Origin: Lysobacter sp. 5GHs7-4
Lineage (GTDB): Bacteria; Pseudomonadota; Gammaproteobacteria; Xanthomonadales; Xanthomonadaceae
Assembly (NCBI RefSeq): GCF_021284765.1
Contig: NZ_CP089924.1
Location: 2,064,001-2,128,000, forward strand
DNA length: 64,000 nucleotides
Direction of reading: 5' to 3'
This document shows, piece after piece, positions 9,027-17,896 of this stretch; the stretch's first letter is position 1; each line of letters begins with the position of its first letter. Below the pieces are notes generated by a model. The model searched no databases. It had not been told where the DNA came from and was given only the letters and a program-made list of their open reading frames with translations. Both the position numbers and the translations under genes were made by a program.

Positions 9027-9977
9027 GTGACCACTCATACCTCCACTCCGCGCCGCCTCCCCGATGTCGCCTTCGACGCCGCCGCCGCGGCGCGTCCGCT
9101 GGACTGGGTCGGCATGTCCAACATCGCCCTGCCGCTGCGCGTGGCCTCCGGCCATGGCGAGCCAGCTCACAACGGCACGATCCAGGTCGCCGCCTCGGTG
9201 GACGTCTCGGTGGACCTGCGCGACGCCGACGCGCGTGGCATCCACATGTCGCGCATGTACCTGCAGCTGCAGGATGCCTTCGCCAGCGAGACCCTGACCC
9301 CGGCCGGCCTGCGCCGCGTGCTGCAGGCCCTGATCGAGGGCCAGGGCGGCATTTCCAGCGCCGCGCGCCTGGTGCTGCGTTACGAACAACTGCTGCTGCG
9401 GCCGGCTCTGGCCAGCGCCAATGCCGGCTGGAAGCGCTATCCGGTCGAGATCGACGCGACCCTGCGCGAAGGCCATCTGCACTTGGGCCTGCGTTTCGCG
9501 GTCGAGTACTCCAGCACCTGTCCGGCTTCGGCGGCGCTGTCGCGCCAGCTCAACGCCGAACGCTTCGTCGAGGACTTCGCCGCCGCGCGGCCGCTGTCGA
9601 CCGCCGTGGTCGGCGAGTGGCTGGCGTCCGAGCGCGGCCTGGCCGCCACCCCGCATGCGCAGCGCAGCCGCGCCGACATCCGCGTCGAGCTGCGTCCGGC
9701 GTTCGACGAACTGCCGCTGACCGCGTTGATCGACGCCATCGAGCAGGCCCTAGGTACGCCGGTGCAGACCGCGGTCAAGCGCGAGGACGAACAGGCGTTC
9801 GCGCGCCTCAACGCCGAGAACCTGATGTTCTGCGAGGACGCCGCGCGCCGCGTGGCGGCCGCGCTGTCGGCCGACCCGCGCATCGATCGTTACGAAGCGC
9901 AGGTCTCGCACTACGAAAGCCTGCACGCGCACGACGCCGTCGCGCGCGTGACCGGGCAGGGCGCCGCGCGCGACTGA
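9027..9977 (+). CDS. folE2: GTP cyclohydrolase FolE2 (type IB)
   Basis: This 316-aa enzyme converts GTP to 7,8-dihydroneopterin triphosphate, the first step of folate synthesis. It is the FolE2/GCYH-IB family, not the classical FolE. Supporting segments are DWVGMSNIALPLRV near the N-terminus, RGIHMSRMYLQLQ (70-82), and a Cys at 165 in YSSTCPAS, the region of the catalytic cysteine. The start is GTG at 9027, without a strong ribosome site, which makes the exact N-terminus less certain. It is 147 bp downstream of the preceding operon on the same strand. In other bacteria the type IB enzyme often backs up FolE under zinc limitation; no Zur site was recognised here. Confidence 0.92.
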   Translation: MTTHTSTPRRLPDVAFDAAAAARPLDWVGMSNIALPLRVASGHGEPAHNGTIQVAASVDVSVDLRDADARGIHMSRMYLQLQDAFASETLTPAGLRRVLQALIEGQGGISSAARLVLRYEQLLLRPALASANAGWKRYPVEIDATLREGHLHLGLRFAVEYSSTCPASAALSRQLNAERFVEDFAAARPLSTAVVGEWLASERGLAATPHAQRSRADIRVELRPAFDELPLTALIDAIEQALGTPVQTAVKREDEQAFARLNAENLMFCEDAARRVAAALSADPRIDRYEAQVSHYESLHAHDAVARVTGQGAARD

Positions 9978-10439
9978 GCGCGGCCGCAGGCGCCGGTGCA
10001 GCGGTCTGTTGCGCGTAGTCGCGGTAGCGCCCCTCGGTTGCAGGACGCAGCTTCGATGACCGCCTTACGATCGGGGCGCGTCTTGCCGGCCGCGTAGCCT
10101 GTAAAAGCTCCGCACCTCCCGCCGCCTGTCTCCCTTTGCCGAAGGGCACAGCGCTGGTCTTCCTCCTTTGAAAAAGGGGGATTGAGGGGGATTCGCTTTT
10201 CAAGCGCGGCAGTGCTTCCACCACGCGGGCGCCCTCATCCCCCCGGCCGGCCCGGCAGCAACCGCCTTCCCGCCAGCGCCGTTCCTCCCCCCAGCGCAAA
10301 CAACCGCCACCCTAAGACGCCAGCACCCCCACTTCCGGGTGCCGATCGGCGCTGCAGGCCCGCCAAACGGCGCAAAACCGTGCACGCGGTCACGCCCGTT
10401 GGGCTATGCTCGAAATGTTGCAGGGTGCCGGGGCGGGTT
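9978..10439. repeat. gap with hairpin repeat copy c
   Basis: The only recognisable structure in this 460-bp gap is a reverse-orientation copy of the dispersed hairpin repeat at 10161-10200 (CCTCCTTTGAAAAAGGGGG then ATTGAGGGGGATTCG). No gene is supported; the diguanylate cyclase frame stays open upstream of its start but with low-complexity Arg/Pro translation. Confidence 0.7.
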
Positions 10440-12116
10440 ATGGGGAAACCCTCGCGTCGTGGTTGGCAGGCCGTGTTGGCCTGGTTGGGCCTACTAGTGG
10501 CGGCGGCCGCGCCGGCGCAGTCGCTGGAGCTTTCGCGCCTGGATTCCGACCCCTTGCCGGTGCAGGTGCTGGCCGGCGACTTCGACGACCGCTTCGTCGC
10601 CGTATCCGATCTGTCCATCCGCGAGCGCAGCCGCGAGCCGCGCTGGTGGCGGCTGAGCGCGCGCCGCGATCAGAGCGCCGCCAGCCAGCCGCAGCTGGTG
10701 CTGCGCTCGCCGCATCTCAACCGCGTCGAGGTCTGGCTGCCGGGCTCGCCGCTGCCGGTGCCGCGCGCGCTGCTCGGCAACGGCGCCGATAGCAGCGTGT
10801 CCATGCGTGCGCTGGTGGTGCCGCTGCCGCACGGCATCGTCGCCGGCGAATCGGTGTACCTGCGCGTGCAATCGCTGACCCCGCTGCCGATGACCGCCTC
10901 GATCGAACCGCTGGCGCTGGTGCACAGCAAGGACATGACGCACGTCGCCTGGCGCAGCGCGGTGATCACCTCGATGGTCGTGATGGCCGTGCTCGCGTTC
11001 GGGTTCTGGGCCGGCATTGGCGAACGCAGCTACCTGATGCTGGGCCTGACCCTGATCGCGCAACTGCTGTACCTGATCAGCTACGGCGGCGAGGCGCGCG
11101 CGATCCCCTGGCTGTCGATACTGGTCAGCGACGATATCCGCACCGGCCGCATGTTCGGCCTGATCGCGGTGCTGGCCAGCAACGCCTTCCTGGCCCATTA
11201 CCTGAGTCTGCGCCAGACCCAGCCGCGGCTGATGCGGGTGCTGATGGGCTGCAACGTCGCGATCGTGCTGTTGATGCTGGTGACCCTGGCCACGGTCGCG
11301 CCGCTGATCGCGGTGGCGGCCAACTTCGTGCTGCTGGCGGGCTACGCGATCGTGATGGTGGCCGGCGCGGTCGGCGCCTTGCGGCGGCAACGCGAGGCTT
11401 ACTTTCTACTGCTGTCGTGGACGCCGATGTTCGTCCTGACCGCGTTGCGCTTCGCCGGGGTGATGGACTGGTGGGGCAACCCGGAATGGATGGACTACGC
11501 CTTCCCGCTGGGCTTCGCGATGGGCGGGCTGGTGCTGATGATCGGCCTGTCCGACAAACTGCAGCAGCTGCGCCGCGACCGCGACCAGGCCAGTCGCCTG
11601 GCCACCTACGACGCGCTCACCGGCGCGATGACGCGGCCGGCGATCGAGGCTAGGCTCAAGGCCGCGGTGGAATCCGCGCACAAGAGCCGGCGGCCGCTGT
11701 CGGTGGTGTTCTTCGACGTCGACCACTTCAAGCGCATCAACGACGAGCACGGCCACCGCGTCGGCGACCAGACCCTGCGCATCATTTCCCTGCGCACGCG
11801 CAACCGCCTGCGCACCTACGACCTGTTCGGCCGCTACGGCGGCGACGAAATCCTGGTGGTGCTGCCCGATACCCAACTGCGCGAAGCGCTGGGCGTGGCC
11901 GAGAACCTGCGCTCGTCGGTGAACTGCCGGCCCTTGTCGATCGACGGCCGCCTGCTGGCGGCCAGCCTCAGCGTGGGCGTGGCCGAACTGCTGCACGAGG
12001 AAACCGCCGAGCATCTGCTAGAACGCGCCGACGCGGCGCTGTACGCGAGCAAGTCGGCCGGCCGCGATCGCGTGACCGGGCACACCGCCTCGCGCGTGCA
12101 GGAACTGGTGCACTAG
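10440..12116 (+). CDS. 7TM-DISM diguanylate cyclase
   Basis: This 558-aa membrane protein should make c-di-GMP. An N-terminal signal peptide (cleavage after about residue 26, PAQS) is followed by a periplasmic 7TMR-DISMED2-like beta domain (about 27-165), a seven-helix 7TMR-DISM membrane module (about 170-370), a short coiled linker (LQQLRRDRDQAS) and a C-terminal GGDEF domain. The active site is GGDEI (467-471). An allosteric inhibition site RTYD (458-461) sits exactly five residues before it, so product feedback is expected. The metal Asp is in FFDVDHFK. The ATG at 10440 was chosen because it directly precedes the signal peptide. The gene is convergent with the M23 peptidase gene. Confidence 0.9.
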   Translation: MGKPSRRGWQAVLAWLGLLVAAAAPAQSLELSRLDSDPLPVQVLAGDFDDRFVAVSDLSIRERSREPRWWRLSARRDQSAASQPQLVLRSPHLNRVEVWLPGSPLPVPRALLGNGADSSVSMRALVVPLPHGIVAGESVYLRVQSLTPLPMTASIEPLALVHSKDMTHVAWRSAVITSMVVMAVLAFGFWAGIGERSYLMLGLTLIAQLLYLISYGGEARAIPWLSILVSDDIRTGRMFGLIAVLASNAFLAHYLSLRQTQPRLMRVLMGCNVAIVLLMLVTLATVAPLIAVAANFVLLAGYAIVMVAGAVGALRRQREAYFLLLSWTPMFVLTALRFAGVMDWWGNPEWMDYAFPLGFAMGGLVLMIGLSDKLQQLRRDRDQASRLATYDALTGAMTRPAIEARLKAAVESAHKSRRPLSVVFFDVDHFKRINDEHGHRVGDQTLRIISLRTRNRLRTYDLFGRYGGDEILVVLPDTQLREALGVAENLRSSVNCRPLSIDGRLLAASLSVGVAELLHEETAEHLLERADAALYASKSAGRDRVTGHTASRVQELVH

Positions 12117-12145
12117 CGCCGCCGCGGGCGCTGAACGGTCTCGTT

Positions 12146-13039
12146 CTACTTGCCGCCCGCGCGCACCGCGTCGCCGCGTTCCAGCACCAGCAGCGGGTCG
12201 ATGCGCACGTCGAACCAGTTCATGCCCCAATGCAGGTGCGGCCCGGTCGCGCGGCCGGTCGCGCCGACCGCGCCCACGACTTGGCCCTGGGCGATGCGGT
12301 CGCCGACTTTCACGTCGATGCGCGACAGGTGCAGGAAGTTGGAGCTGATGCCGTGGCCGTGATCCAGCAGCAGGGTGCCGCCGGTCAGGTACAGGTCGGG
12401 CGCGGCGAAGGTGACCACGCCGGCGGCCGGCGCCAGCACCGGCGTGCCGCTGGCGGCGGCGATGTCCATGCCCGAATGCGCGCTGCCGGGCTGGCCGTTG
12501 TACACGCGCTGATTGCCGAAGCGCCCGCTGATGCGGCCGCGCACCGGCCACACGAAGGCCTGGGCGAAATCGGCGCGCTCGTCGTCGCGGTCGCGCGCGG
12601 CCGTGACCAGGGCCTGTTCGCGGCGGATGCGCTCGGCGATCTCCGGCGGCGGGTTCACGGTCTTGGGCGGCACGCCGTTGATCTGTTCGATCGGCCAGTC
12701 GCGCGGCGTCACCGCGATGCTCACGCGCTGGCTGCGGCCTTGCGCGTCGATCACCTCGACCTCCACCGGCGCGGCCTGTTCGCGGCCGATGCCGAACACC
12801 ACCGATCCGTACGCCGTGGCGCGCAGCGTGCGCGCGCCGTAGCGCACGCTGGCGCCGGCCGGCACCTTGCCGATCACCATCGCGCCCTGCTGCACCGAAG
12901 CGGGAAACACCACGCGCGCGTCGACGCCGTCGGCGGCGGGCGTCGCGACCGGTGCTGTGGACTGCTGCGCCGAGACGGTCGGAGCCGCCGCGCACACGGC
13001 CAGCGCCAGCGTCGCCAGCGCGACCGCGCAAGGCCTCAT
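12146..13039 (-). CDS. secreted M23-family metallopeptidase (LytM domain)
   Basis: This 297-aa protein has an Ala-rich signal peptide (1-24, ending SAQQ), a beta-rich middle domain (about 38-115) and a C-terminal LytM/lysostaphin domain. The zinc ligands are H188 and D192 in HSGMD, and H270 in GPHLHWG, with catalytic H268 just before. These residues are intact, so it should be an active peptidoglycan endopeptidase, unlike activator-type EnvC/NlpD. Its ATG overlaps the pyrC stop (13036-13039), so the two are translationally coupled. Confidence 0.9.
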   Translation of the reverse strand: MRPCAVALATLALAVCAAAPTVSAQQSTAPVATPAADGVDARVVFPASVQQGAMVIGKVPAGASVRYGARTLRATAYGSVVFGIGREQAAPVEVEVIDAQGRSQRVSIAVTPRDWPIEQINGVPPKTVNPPPEIAERIRREQALVTAARDRDDERADFAQAFVWPVRGRISGRFGNQRVYNGQPGSAHSGMDIAAASGTPVLAPAAGVVTFAAPDLYLTGGTLLLDHGHGISSNFLHLSRIDVKVGDRIAQGQVVGAVGATGRATGPHLHWGMNWFDVRIDPLLVLERGDAVRAGGK

Positions 13040-14367
13040 CGCGCGAACGCCAGGCGCTGTCCGTTGGCCGCGCCGACCAGGCGCGCGCCGTCCCAGGCCA
13101 GTACGCCGTTGACCCAGGTCGAGGCGATGCGCGAATGGAAGGTGCGGCCCTCGAACGGCGACCAGCCGCACTTGGACAGCACGTCCTCGCGGCGCACCGT
13201 GAACGGCGTGTCGTCGATCAGCACCAGGTCGGCGGCGTAGCCCTCGCGCAGGAAGCCGCGGCCTTCGACATCGAACAGCTTGGCCGGCGCATGGGCGAAC
13301 TTGTTCACCACCTGCGCGGTGCTCAGATGGCCCTCGTGGACCAGCTCCAGCGCGGCGTTGAGCGCGTACTGCACCAGCGGCAGGCCGCTGGGCGCCGAGG
13401 TGTACGGCCGCGCCTTCTCTTCCAGCGTGTGCGGCGCGTGATCGGTGGCCAGCACGTCGATCACGTCCTCGGCCACCGCGCGGATCAGCGCCTCGCGGTC
13501 GCTGGCGTCCTTGATCGCCGGATTGCACTTGATCAGGTGGCCCAGCGCGGCGTAGTCGGCGCGGTCGAAGCGCAGGAAGTGGATGCAGGTCTCGGCGGTG
13601 ATGCGCTTGCCCTCGATCGGGCCGGGCTGGAACAGCGCCAACTCGTCGGCGGTGCTGATGTGCAGCACGTGCAAACGCGTGTTGTGCTTGCGCGCCAGCG
13701 AGATCGCCAACTCGGTGGACTTCTTGCAGGCCTGGCGCGAGCGGATATCGGGGTGGCATTCGGCCGGAATGTCGTCGCCGTACTTGGCCTTGTAGCGGGC
13801 CAGTTCGGCGTCGATCATCGGCGTGTCTTCGCAATGGGTGATGATCGGCGTCGGCACGTCGCGGAAGATCGCGTCCAGGGTGACCGGGTCGTCGACCAGC
13901 ATGTTGCCGGTGGACGCGCCCATGAACACCTTCACGCCCGGCGCGGTGCGCGGATCCAGGCGTTGGATCGCTTCCAGATTGTCGTTGCTGGCGCCCAGGT
14001 AGAACCCGTAATTGCCCCAGGCGCGGCCGGCGGCCCGGCGGTACTTGTCCTCCAGCGCATCGGCGTTGAGCGTCGGCGGATTGGTGTTGGGCATGTCCAT
14101 GAACGTGGTCAGCCCGCCGGCGACCGCCGCGGCCGACTCGGTCGCGATGTCGGCCTTGTACTCCATGCCGGGCTCGCGGAAGTGGACCTGGTCGTCGATC
14201 ATGCCCGGCAGCAGGCGGCGGCCGGCGGCGTCGACCACCGCCTCGCCGTCGCGCGCGGACAGGCCCGCGCCGATCTGGGCGATGCGGCCGTCCTCGATGC
14301 GCAGGTCGCCGTCGTACTCGCGACCTTCGTTGACCAGGCGGGCGTTGACGATCAGTGTCGATGGCAT
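13036..14367 (-). CDS. pyrC: dihydroorotase (class I)
   Basis: The 443-aa amidohydrolase cyclises carbamoyl-aspartate in pyrimidine synthesis. Family motifs are [13 protein letters not shown] (55-67), [19 protein letters not shown] and the late ATDHAPHT. The first His of the usual HxH metal pair is Gln60 here (QVH), a variant I know from the DHOase subclass of Bacteroidetes and some Proteobacteria; metal occupancy may differ. The start overlaps the end of yidD by 16 bp, and the stop overlaps the M23 gene. A paralogous hydantoinase or allantoinase is the alternative, but the length and [10 protein letters not shown] context favour PyrC. Confidence 0.87.
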   Translation of the reverse strand: MPSTLIVNARLVNEGREYDGDLRIEDGRIAQIGAGLSARDGEAVVDAAGRRLLPGMIDDQVHFREPGMEYKADIATESAAAVAGGLTTFMDMPNTNPPTLNADALEDKYRRAAGRAWGNYGFYLGASNDNLEAIQRLDPRTAPGVKVFMGASTGNMLVDDPVTLDAIFRDVPTPIITHCEDTPMIDAELARYKAKYGDDIPAECHPDIRSRQACKKSTELAISLARKHNTRLHVLHISTADELALFQPGPIEGKRITAETCIHFLRFDRADYAALGHLIKCNPAIKDASDREALIRAVAEDVIDVLATDHAPHTLEEKARPYTSAPSGLPLVQYALNAALELVHEGHLSTAQVVNKFAHAPAKLFDVEGRGFLREGYAADLVLIDDTPFTVRREDVLSKCGWSPFEGRTFHSRIASTWVNGVLAWDGARLVGAANGQRLAFAR

Positions 14368-14600
14368 GAGTGCTTTCCGGGGTCCAGGGGCGGCACCGGA
14401 TCGTGGCCGCCAGGGTGCAGGGGATGACAGCGCAGGATCCGCCGCAAGGCGAGCCAGCTGCCCTTGAAGGCGCCGAAACGGGCGATCGCCTGCATCGCGT
14501 ACTCCGAGCAGGTCGGATAGAAGCGGCAACGCGGCCCCAGCAGTGGACTGATCCAGCGCTTGTAACCGCGTAGCAGGACGATGAGGAGGCGGTCGATCAC
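14352..14600 (-). CDS. yidD: membrane protein insertion efficiency factor YidD
   Basis: YidD (82 aa) is a small amphipathic protein that assists YidC-dependent membrane protein insertion. The signature is [14 protein letters not shown], with two conserved Cys, followed by [15 protein letters not shown]. In most gammaproteobacteria it lies between rnpA and yidC; here it instead starts a yidD-pyrC-M23 run, an unusual setting. The frame overlaps the first codons of pyrC. Confidence 0.93.
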   Translation of the reverse strand: MIDRLLIVLLRGYKRWISPLLGPRCRFYPTCSEYAMQAIARFGAFKGSWLALRRILRCHPLHPGGHDPVPPLDPGKHSCHRH

Positions 14601-14893
14601 TTTTCCACTAAACGCGCGTTTCCTTAATGCGGGAGACCGGTGTCGGATTGCGGTTGCCGCAGTAGTCGGGGCAGGGTATAACAGCGCGCTTTCCTCTCAC
14701 AAGGCAGGCGCAAGGCAAGGCCGGGCGGACCCGTAACGGGGTTGGCCTGACGAGGCGGAAAATGCCGGTAACGGTCGATTTCGCTTGCGGCGGTCGCGCA
14801 TTTGTGTATTTGATCGCCGAGCGGACCTCGCGGTTCGCGAAGCTTCCGGAACGGTCCGGGAGTTCCCTCAGGGAATAGAAGGACAAGCCGCTC

Positions 14894-15991
14894 GTGGCAG
14901 TGAAAAAACCTGCGAAGAAGGCCGCCAAGGCGGCCAAGAAGACCGTCAAGCCGGCCGTGAAGAAGGCCGCCTCCTCCAAGACTGCGGCCAGCAAAACCGC
15001 GACCAAGAAGCCGGCGGCGAAGAAGCCCGCGGCCAAGGTCGCCGCCAAGAAGCCGGTCGCCAAGCCCGCAGCCAAGAAACCGGCCGCGAAGGCGCCTGCC
15101 GCGAAGCAGCCCGCCAAGAAGGCCGCGCCGGTCAAGAAGCCCGCGCCGAAGCCCGCAGCCAAGAAATCGCCGGTCGTCGCCAAGAAGGCGGCGCCCGTAA
15201 AGAAGCCCGCGGCCAAGCCCGCCGCGCCGGTCAAGCAGACCGCCGCGGCCAGTAAGGCCGCGGTCAAGAAACCCGTGGTGGCCCCGGCGGCCGCGGCAAG
15301 GAAGCCAGAGCCCAAGCCCACCGTCGTCAAGCAACCCGCCGCGAGCCCGCCGACCAAGACCGCACCGGTGGCGGCGCCCGCGAGCAAGAACGCACCCGCA
15401 AAGAGCACAGTGACCCAACCAGCCTCCAGCAAATCCCCCGCCGCTGCGACCCCCGCCGCCAAGCCCGCCGCGACCCGCCCCGTGGGCAAGGTCGCCGTGG
15501 CCGTGGCCGCCAAGCCCCAGGCGCCCGCGCCCAAGGGCAAGGTGAAGGTCGTCCCGTACCAGACCGACGACGCCACCGGCCGCCCCATCGTTCCGCAGGG
15601 CTACCGCCCGGCCGCGGACGAGGAGTACATGAGCCCGCTGCAGCTGGAGTACTTCCGCCAGCGTCTGCTGAGCTGGCGCGGCGACCTGGTCGAGGAGTCC
15701 AAGCAGACCATCGAGAACCTCAAGGACGAAGTCCGCGACGTCGGCGACGAAGCCGAGCGCGCGACCCGCGAAACCGAGAACTCGCTGGAACTGCGTACCC
15801 GCGACCGTTACCGCAAGCTGATCAGCAAGATCGACAGCACCCTCAAGCGCGTCGATTCGGGCGACTACGGTTTCTGCGTCGACACCGGCGAAGAGATCGG
15901 CCTGGAGCGCCTGGAAGCCCGCCTCACCGCCGAGCGCACCATCGATGCGCAGGAGCGTTGGGAGCATCTGCAGAAGCAGATGGGCGACTGA
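14894..15991 (+). CDS. dksA: DksA-family transcription factor with long Lys/Ala/Pro-rich N-terminal tail
   Basis: The 365-aa protein fuses a histone-H1-like basic tail (about 2-215, built of KKPAAKKPA-type repeats) to a C-terminal DksA domain (about 235-365). DksA binds the RNA polymerase secondary channel and, with ppGpp, adjusts transcription. The coiled-coil tip carries D285 at the E. coli D71 position and E288 where E. coli has D74. Of the four zinc Cys only C328 remains; the other three positions are T331, T349 and A352, so it cannot hold the usual zinc. The start is GTG at 14894 with AAGGA about 11 bases upstream; GTG at 14900 is an alternative. A strong terminator follows. Confidence 0.88.
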   Translation: MAVKKPAKKAAKAAKKTVKPAVKKAASSKTAASKTATKKPAAKKPAAKVAAKKPVAKPAAKKPAAKAPAAKQPAKKAAPVKKPAPKPAAKKSPVVAKKAAPVKKPAAKPAAPVKQTAAASKAAVKKPVVAPAAAARKPEPKPTVVKQPAASPPTKTAPVAAPASKNAPAKSTVTQPASSKSPAAATPAAKPAATRPVGKVAVAVAAKPQAPAPKGKVKVVPYQTDDATGRPIVPQGYRPAADEEYMSPLQLEYFRQRLLSWRGDLVEESKQTIENLKDEVRDVGDEAERATRETENSLELRTRDRYRKLISKIDSTLKRVDSGDYGFCVDTGEEIGLERLEARLTAERTIDAQERWEHLQKQMGD

Positions 15992-16016
15992 GGTCCGCGG
16001 TTCGATGCGTTACGCG

Positions 16017-16043
16017 AAAAGCCCCGCGCGAGCGGGGCTTTTT
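16017..16043 (+). terminator. Rho-independent terminator of dksA
   Basis: A perfect 11-bp stem AAAAGCCCCGC/GCGGGGCTTTT with a 4-base GCGA loop runs into a T-tract, 25 bp past the dksA stop. It is nearly symmetric (A-tract on the other side), so it could also act on minus-strand transcripts. Confidence 0.9.
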
Positions 16044-16059
16044 CGTTGGGGCGAATGAA

Positions 16060-16186
16060 AGCAAATCCCCCTCAATCCCTCTTTTTCAAAGGGGGAAGAC
16101 CCGCCGCTGAGATTTGGCGTTCGGGCACGGCACCGGCTCTTAGCGTCCCCCTTTGGAAAAGGGGGATTGAGGGGGATTCGCTCTTA
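16060..16186. repeat. inverted pair of hairpin repeats (copies d, e)
   Basis: Copy d (16060-16097, GCAAATCCCCCTCAATCCC orientation) and copy e (16146-16186, reverse orientation, GGGGGATTGAGGGGGATTCG) face each other across about 50 bp between dksA and the MFS gene. Together they could form one long stem. They are members of the same family as at 368, 477, 10161 and 18064. Confidence 0.8.
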
Positions 16187-16193
16187 GCCACCC

Positions 16194-17447
16194 CTATTGC
16201 AAATCCCGCAGATTCAAACGCCGCAACTTCGGCGCCAGCTTCGCCGTCGCCGCGACCACCGCCAGGGTCATGCAGCCGCCGAACACCACCGACGGCACCA
16301 GCCCCAGCAGGCGCGCGGCCACGCCCGACTCGAACGCGCCCAGCTCGTTGGAGGAGCCGATGAAGATGCCGTTGATCGACGATACCCGTCCGCGCATTTC
16401 GTCGGGCGTCGACAACTGCAGGATGGTCGAGCGCAGCACCACCGACACGCCGTCGCACATGCCCGACAGCAGCAGCATGGTCGCCGACAGCCAGAACTGG
16501 CGCGACAGCGCGAAGCCGATGATGCACAGGCCGAAACCGGCCACCGCGTACAGCAGCAGGCGGCCGGCGTTCTTCTGCGGCGGATGCCGTGCCAGCCACA
16601 GCCCGATCAGCACCGCGCCCGCCGCCGGCGCGGCGCGCAGGATGCCCAGCGCCTCCGGCCCGTAATGCAGCACGTCGTGGATGAAGGCCGGCAGCAGCGC
16701 CACCGCGCCGCCGAACAGCACCGAGAACATGTCCAGGGCCTGCGCGCCCAGCACGACCTGGTTGTTGAACACGAAGCGCAGGCCTTCGCCGATGCTCTTG
16801 AACACCGGTGCGCGCTCGGCCGCCGGCGCCGGCTCGGTCACGCGCAGGGAAATGATCGCGATCGCCGCCGCCAGCGCGAACGCGGCCGAAGTCAGATAGG
16901 CCGAGGTCACGCCGCCCCAGGCGATCAGCCCGCCGCCCAGCGCCGGACCGACCACCAGGCCGGTCTGCATCACCACGCTGCCCACGCCGGCGCCGCGCGC
17001 GAACTGCTCGCGCTTGAGCACGCGCGCGAACAGCGACATGTAGACCGGCGACAGGAACGCGCGCACCACGCCGTTGATCGCGATCGCCGCATAGATGGTC
17101 AGCGTGCCGATGCCGAACGCGCCCGCGGGCAGGTGCCCGCTGGCCACGCCGGCCAGCATCAGCGTGGTTAGCAACAGGCCCAGGCAAGCGAACATGCCCA
17201 GCTTGCGCCGCGGCAGGTGGTCGACCGCGTAACCGGCGAACAGCGCGAAACAGAAGTAGGGCACTACCTCGGTCAGGCCGATCAGGCCCAGCGCCAGGGT
17301 GTCGTTGGTGAGCTTGTAGATATGCCAGCCGACCGTCACCGCGACGATCTGGTAGGACATCATCGCCAGCAGGCGATAGACCAGCAGGCCGACGAAACCG
17401 CGGTTATGCAGCAGCGACGGCTCGGGGGCGGTCGCCGCTTCGTTCAC
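16194..17447 (-). CDS. MFS transporter
   Basis: This 417-aa integral membrane protein has about 12 hydrophobic segments, with the MFS loop signature DHLPRRKLG between helices 2 and 3 and a repeat of it (DEMRGRVSS) in the second half. It resembles the MFS_3/enterobactin exporter-like branch; the substrate is unknown. The start is GTG at 17447, supported by its 4-bp GTGA overlap with the end of sufE, so it should be translationally coupled to it. The partner is odd: nothing in iron-sulfur biogenesis requires an exporter. Confidence 0.85.
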   Translation of the reverse strand: MNEAATAPEPSLLHNRGFVGLLVYRLLAMMSYQIVAVTVGWHIYKLTNDTLALGLIGLTEVVPYFCFALFAGYAVDHLPRRKLGMFACLGLLLTTLMLAGVASGHLPAGAFGIGTLTIYAAIAINGVVRAFLSPVYMSLFARVLKREQFARGAGVGSVVMQTGLVVGPALGGGLIAWGGVTSAYLTSAAFALAAAIAIISLRVTEPAPAAERAPVFKSIGEGLRFVFNNQVVLGAQALDMFSVLFGGAVALLPAFIHDVLHYGPEALGILRAAPAAGAVLIGLWLARHPPQKNAGRLLLYAVAGFGLCIIGFALSRQFWLSATMLLLSGMCDGVSVVLRSTILQLSTPDEMRGRVSSINGIFIGSSNELGAFESGVAARLLGLVPSVVFGGCMTLAVVAATAKLAPKLRRLNLRDLQ

Positions 17448-17896
17448 AGCCGCCGACGGGCCTGGTCGCGGATGAAGCCCAGCAGCGCGGTCAGGCCGTT
17501 GCTGCGGGTCGGCGACAGGTGCTTGGTCAGGCCGATCTCGGCGATGTAGTCGGCTTCGGTGGCGGCGATCTCGGCGGCGCTGCGGCCGGAGTAGACCCGC
17601 AAGGCCAAATAGATCAGCCCGGACACGATCGCCGAATCGCTGATGGCGTGGAAATCCAGGCGCTGCGCATCGCCCTGGGCGACGATCCATACCAGCGACT
17701 GGCAGCCGTGCAGGCGGTGCTCCTCGGTCTTCCATTCCTCGGGCAGCGCCGGCAGCTTGCGGCCCAGGTCGATCAGGTACTGATAGCGCTCGGACCAGTC
17801 GGCGAAGTAGCCGAACTCCTCGCGGATCGCGGCTTGGGCCTGCGCGGCGGTGGGTTCCAGCGGGAAGGGGGAGACGGGGACGGCGATCGCGTTCAT
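17444..17896 (-). CDS. sufE: cysteine desulfuration protein SufE
   Basis: SufE (150 aa) accepts persulfide sulfur from a cysteine desulfurase and passes it to the Fe-S scaffold. The acceptor is C65 in RLHGCQSLVW; the surrounding motifs (LPALPEEWKTEEH, DSAIVSGLIYLAL, LTKHLSPTRSNGL) are those of the family. No sufS or csdA is adjacent, so it is a stand-alone gene, followed only by the MFS gene. Confidence 0.95.
   Translation of the reverse strand: MNAIAVPVSPFPLEPTAAQAQAAIREEFGYFADWSERYQYLIDLGRKLPALPEEWKTEEHRLHGCQSLVWIVAQGDAQRLDFHAISDSAIVSGLIYLALRVYSGRSAAEIAATEADYIAEIGLTKHLSPTRSNGLTALLGFIRDQARRRL

Noticed and set aside
12952..14427. Open frame of 491 codons antisense to pyrC
   Set aside because: A shadow frame; PyrC motifs on the minus strand are unambiguous.
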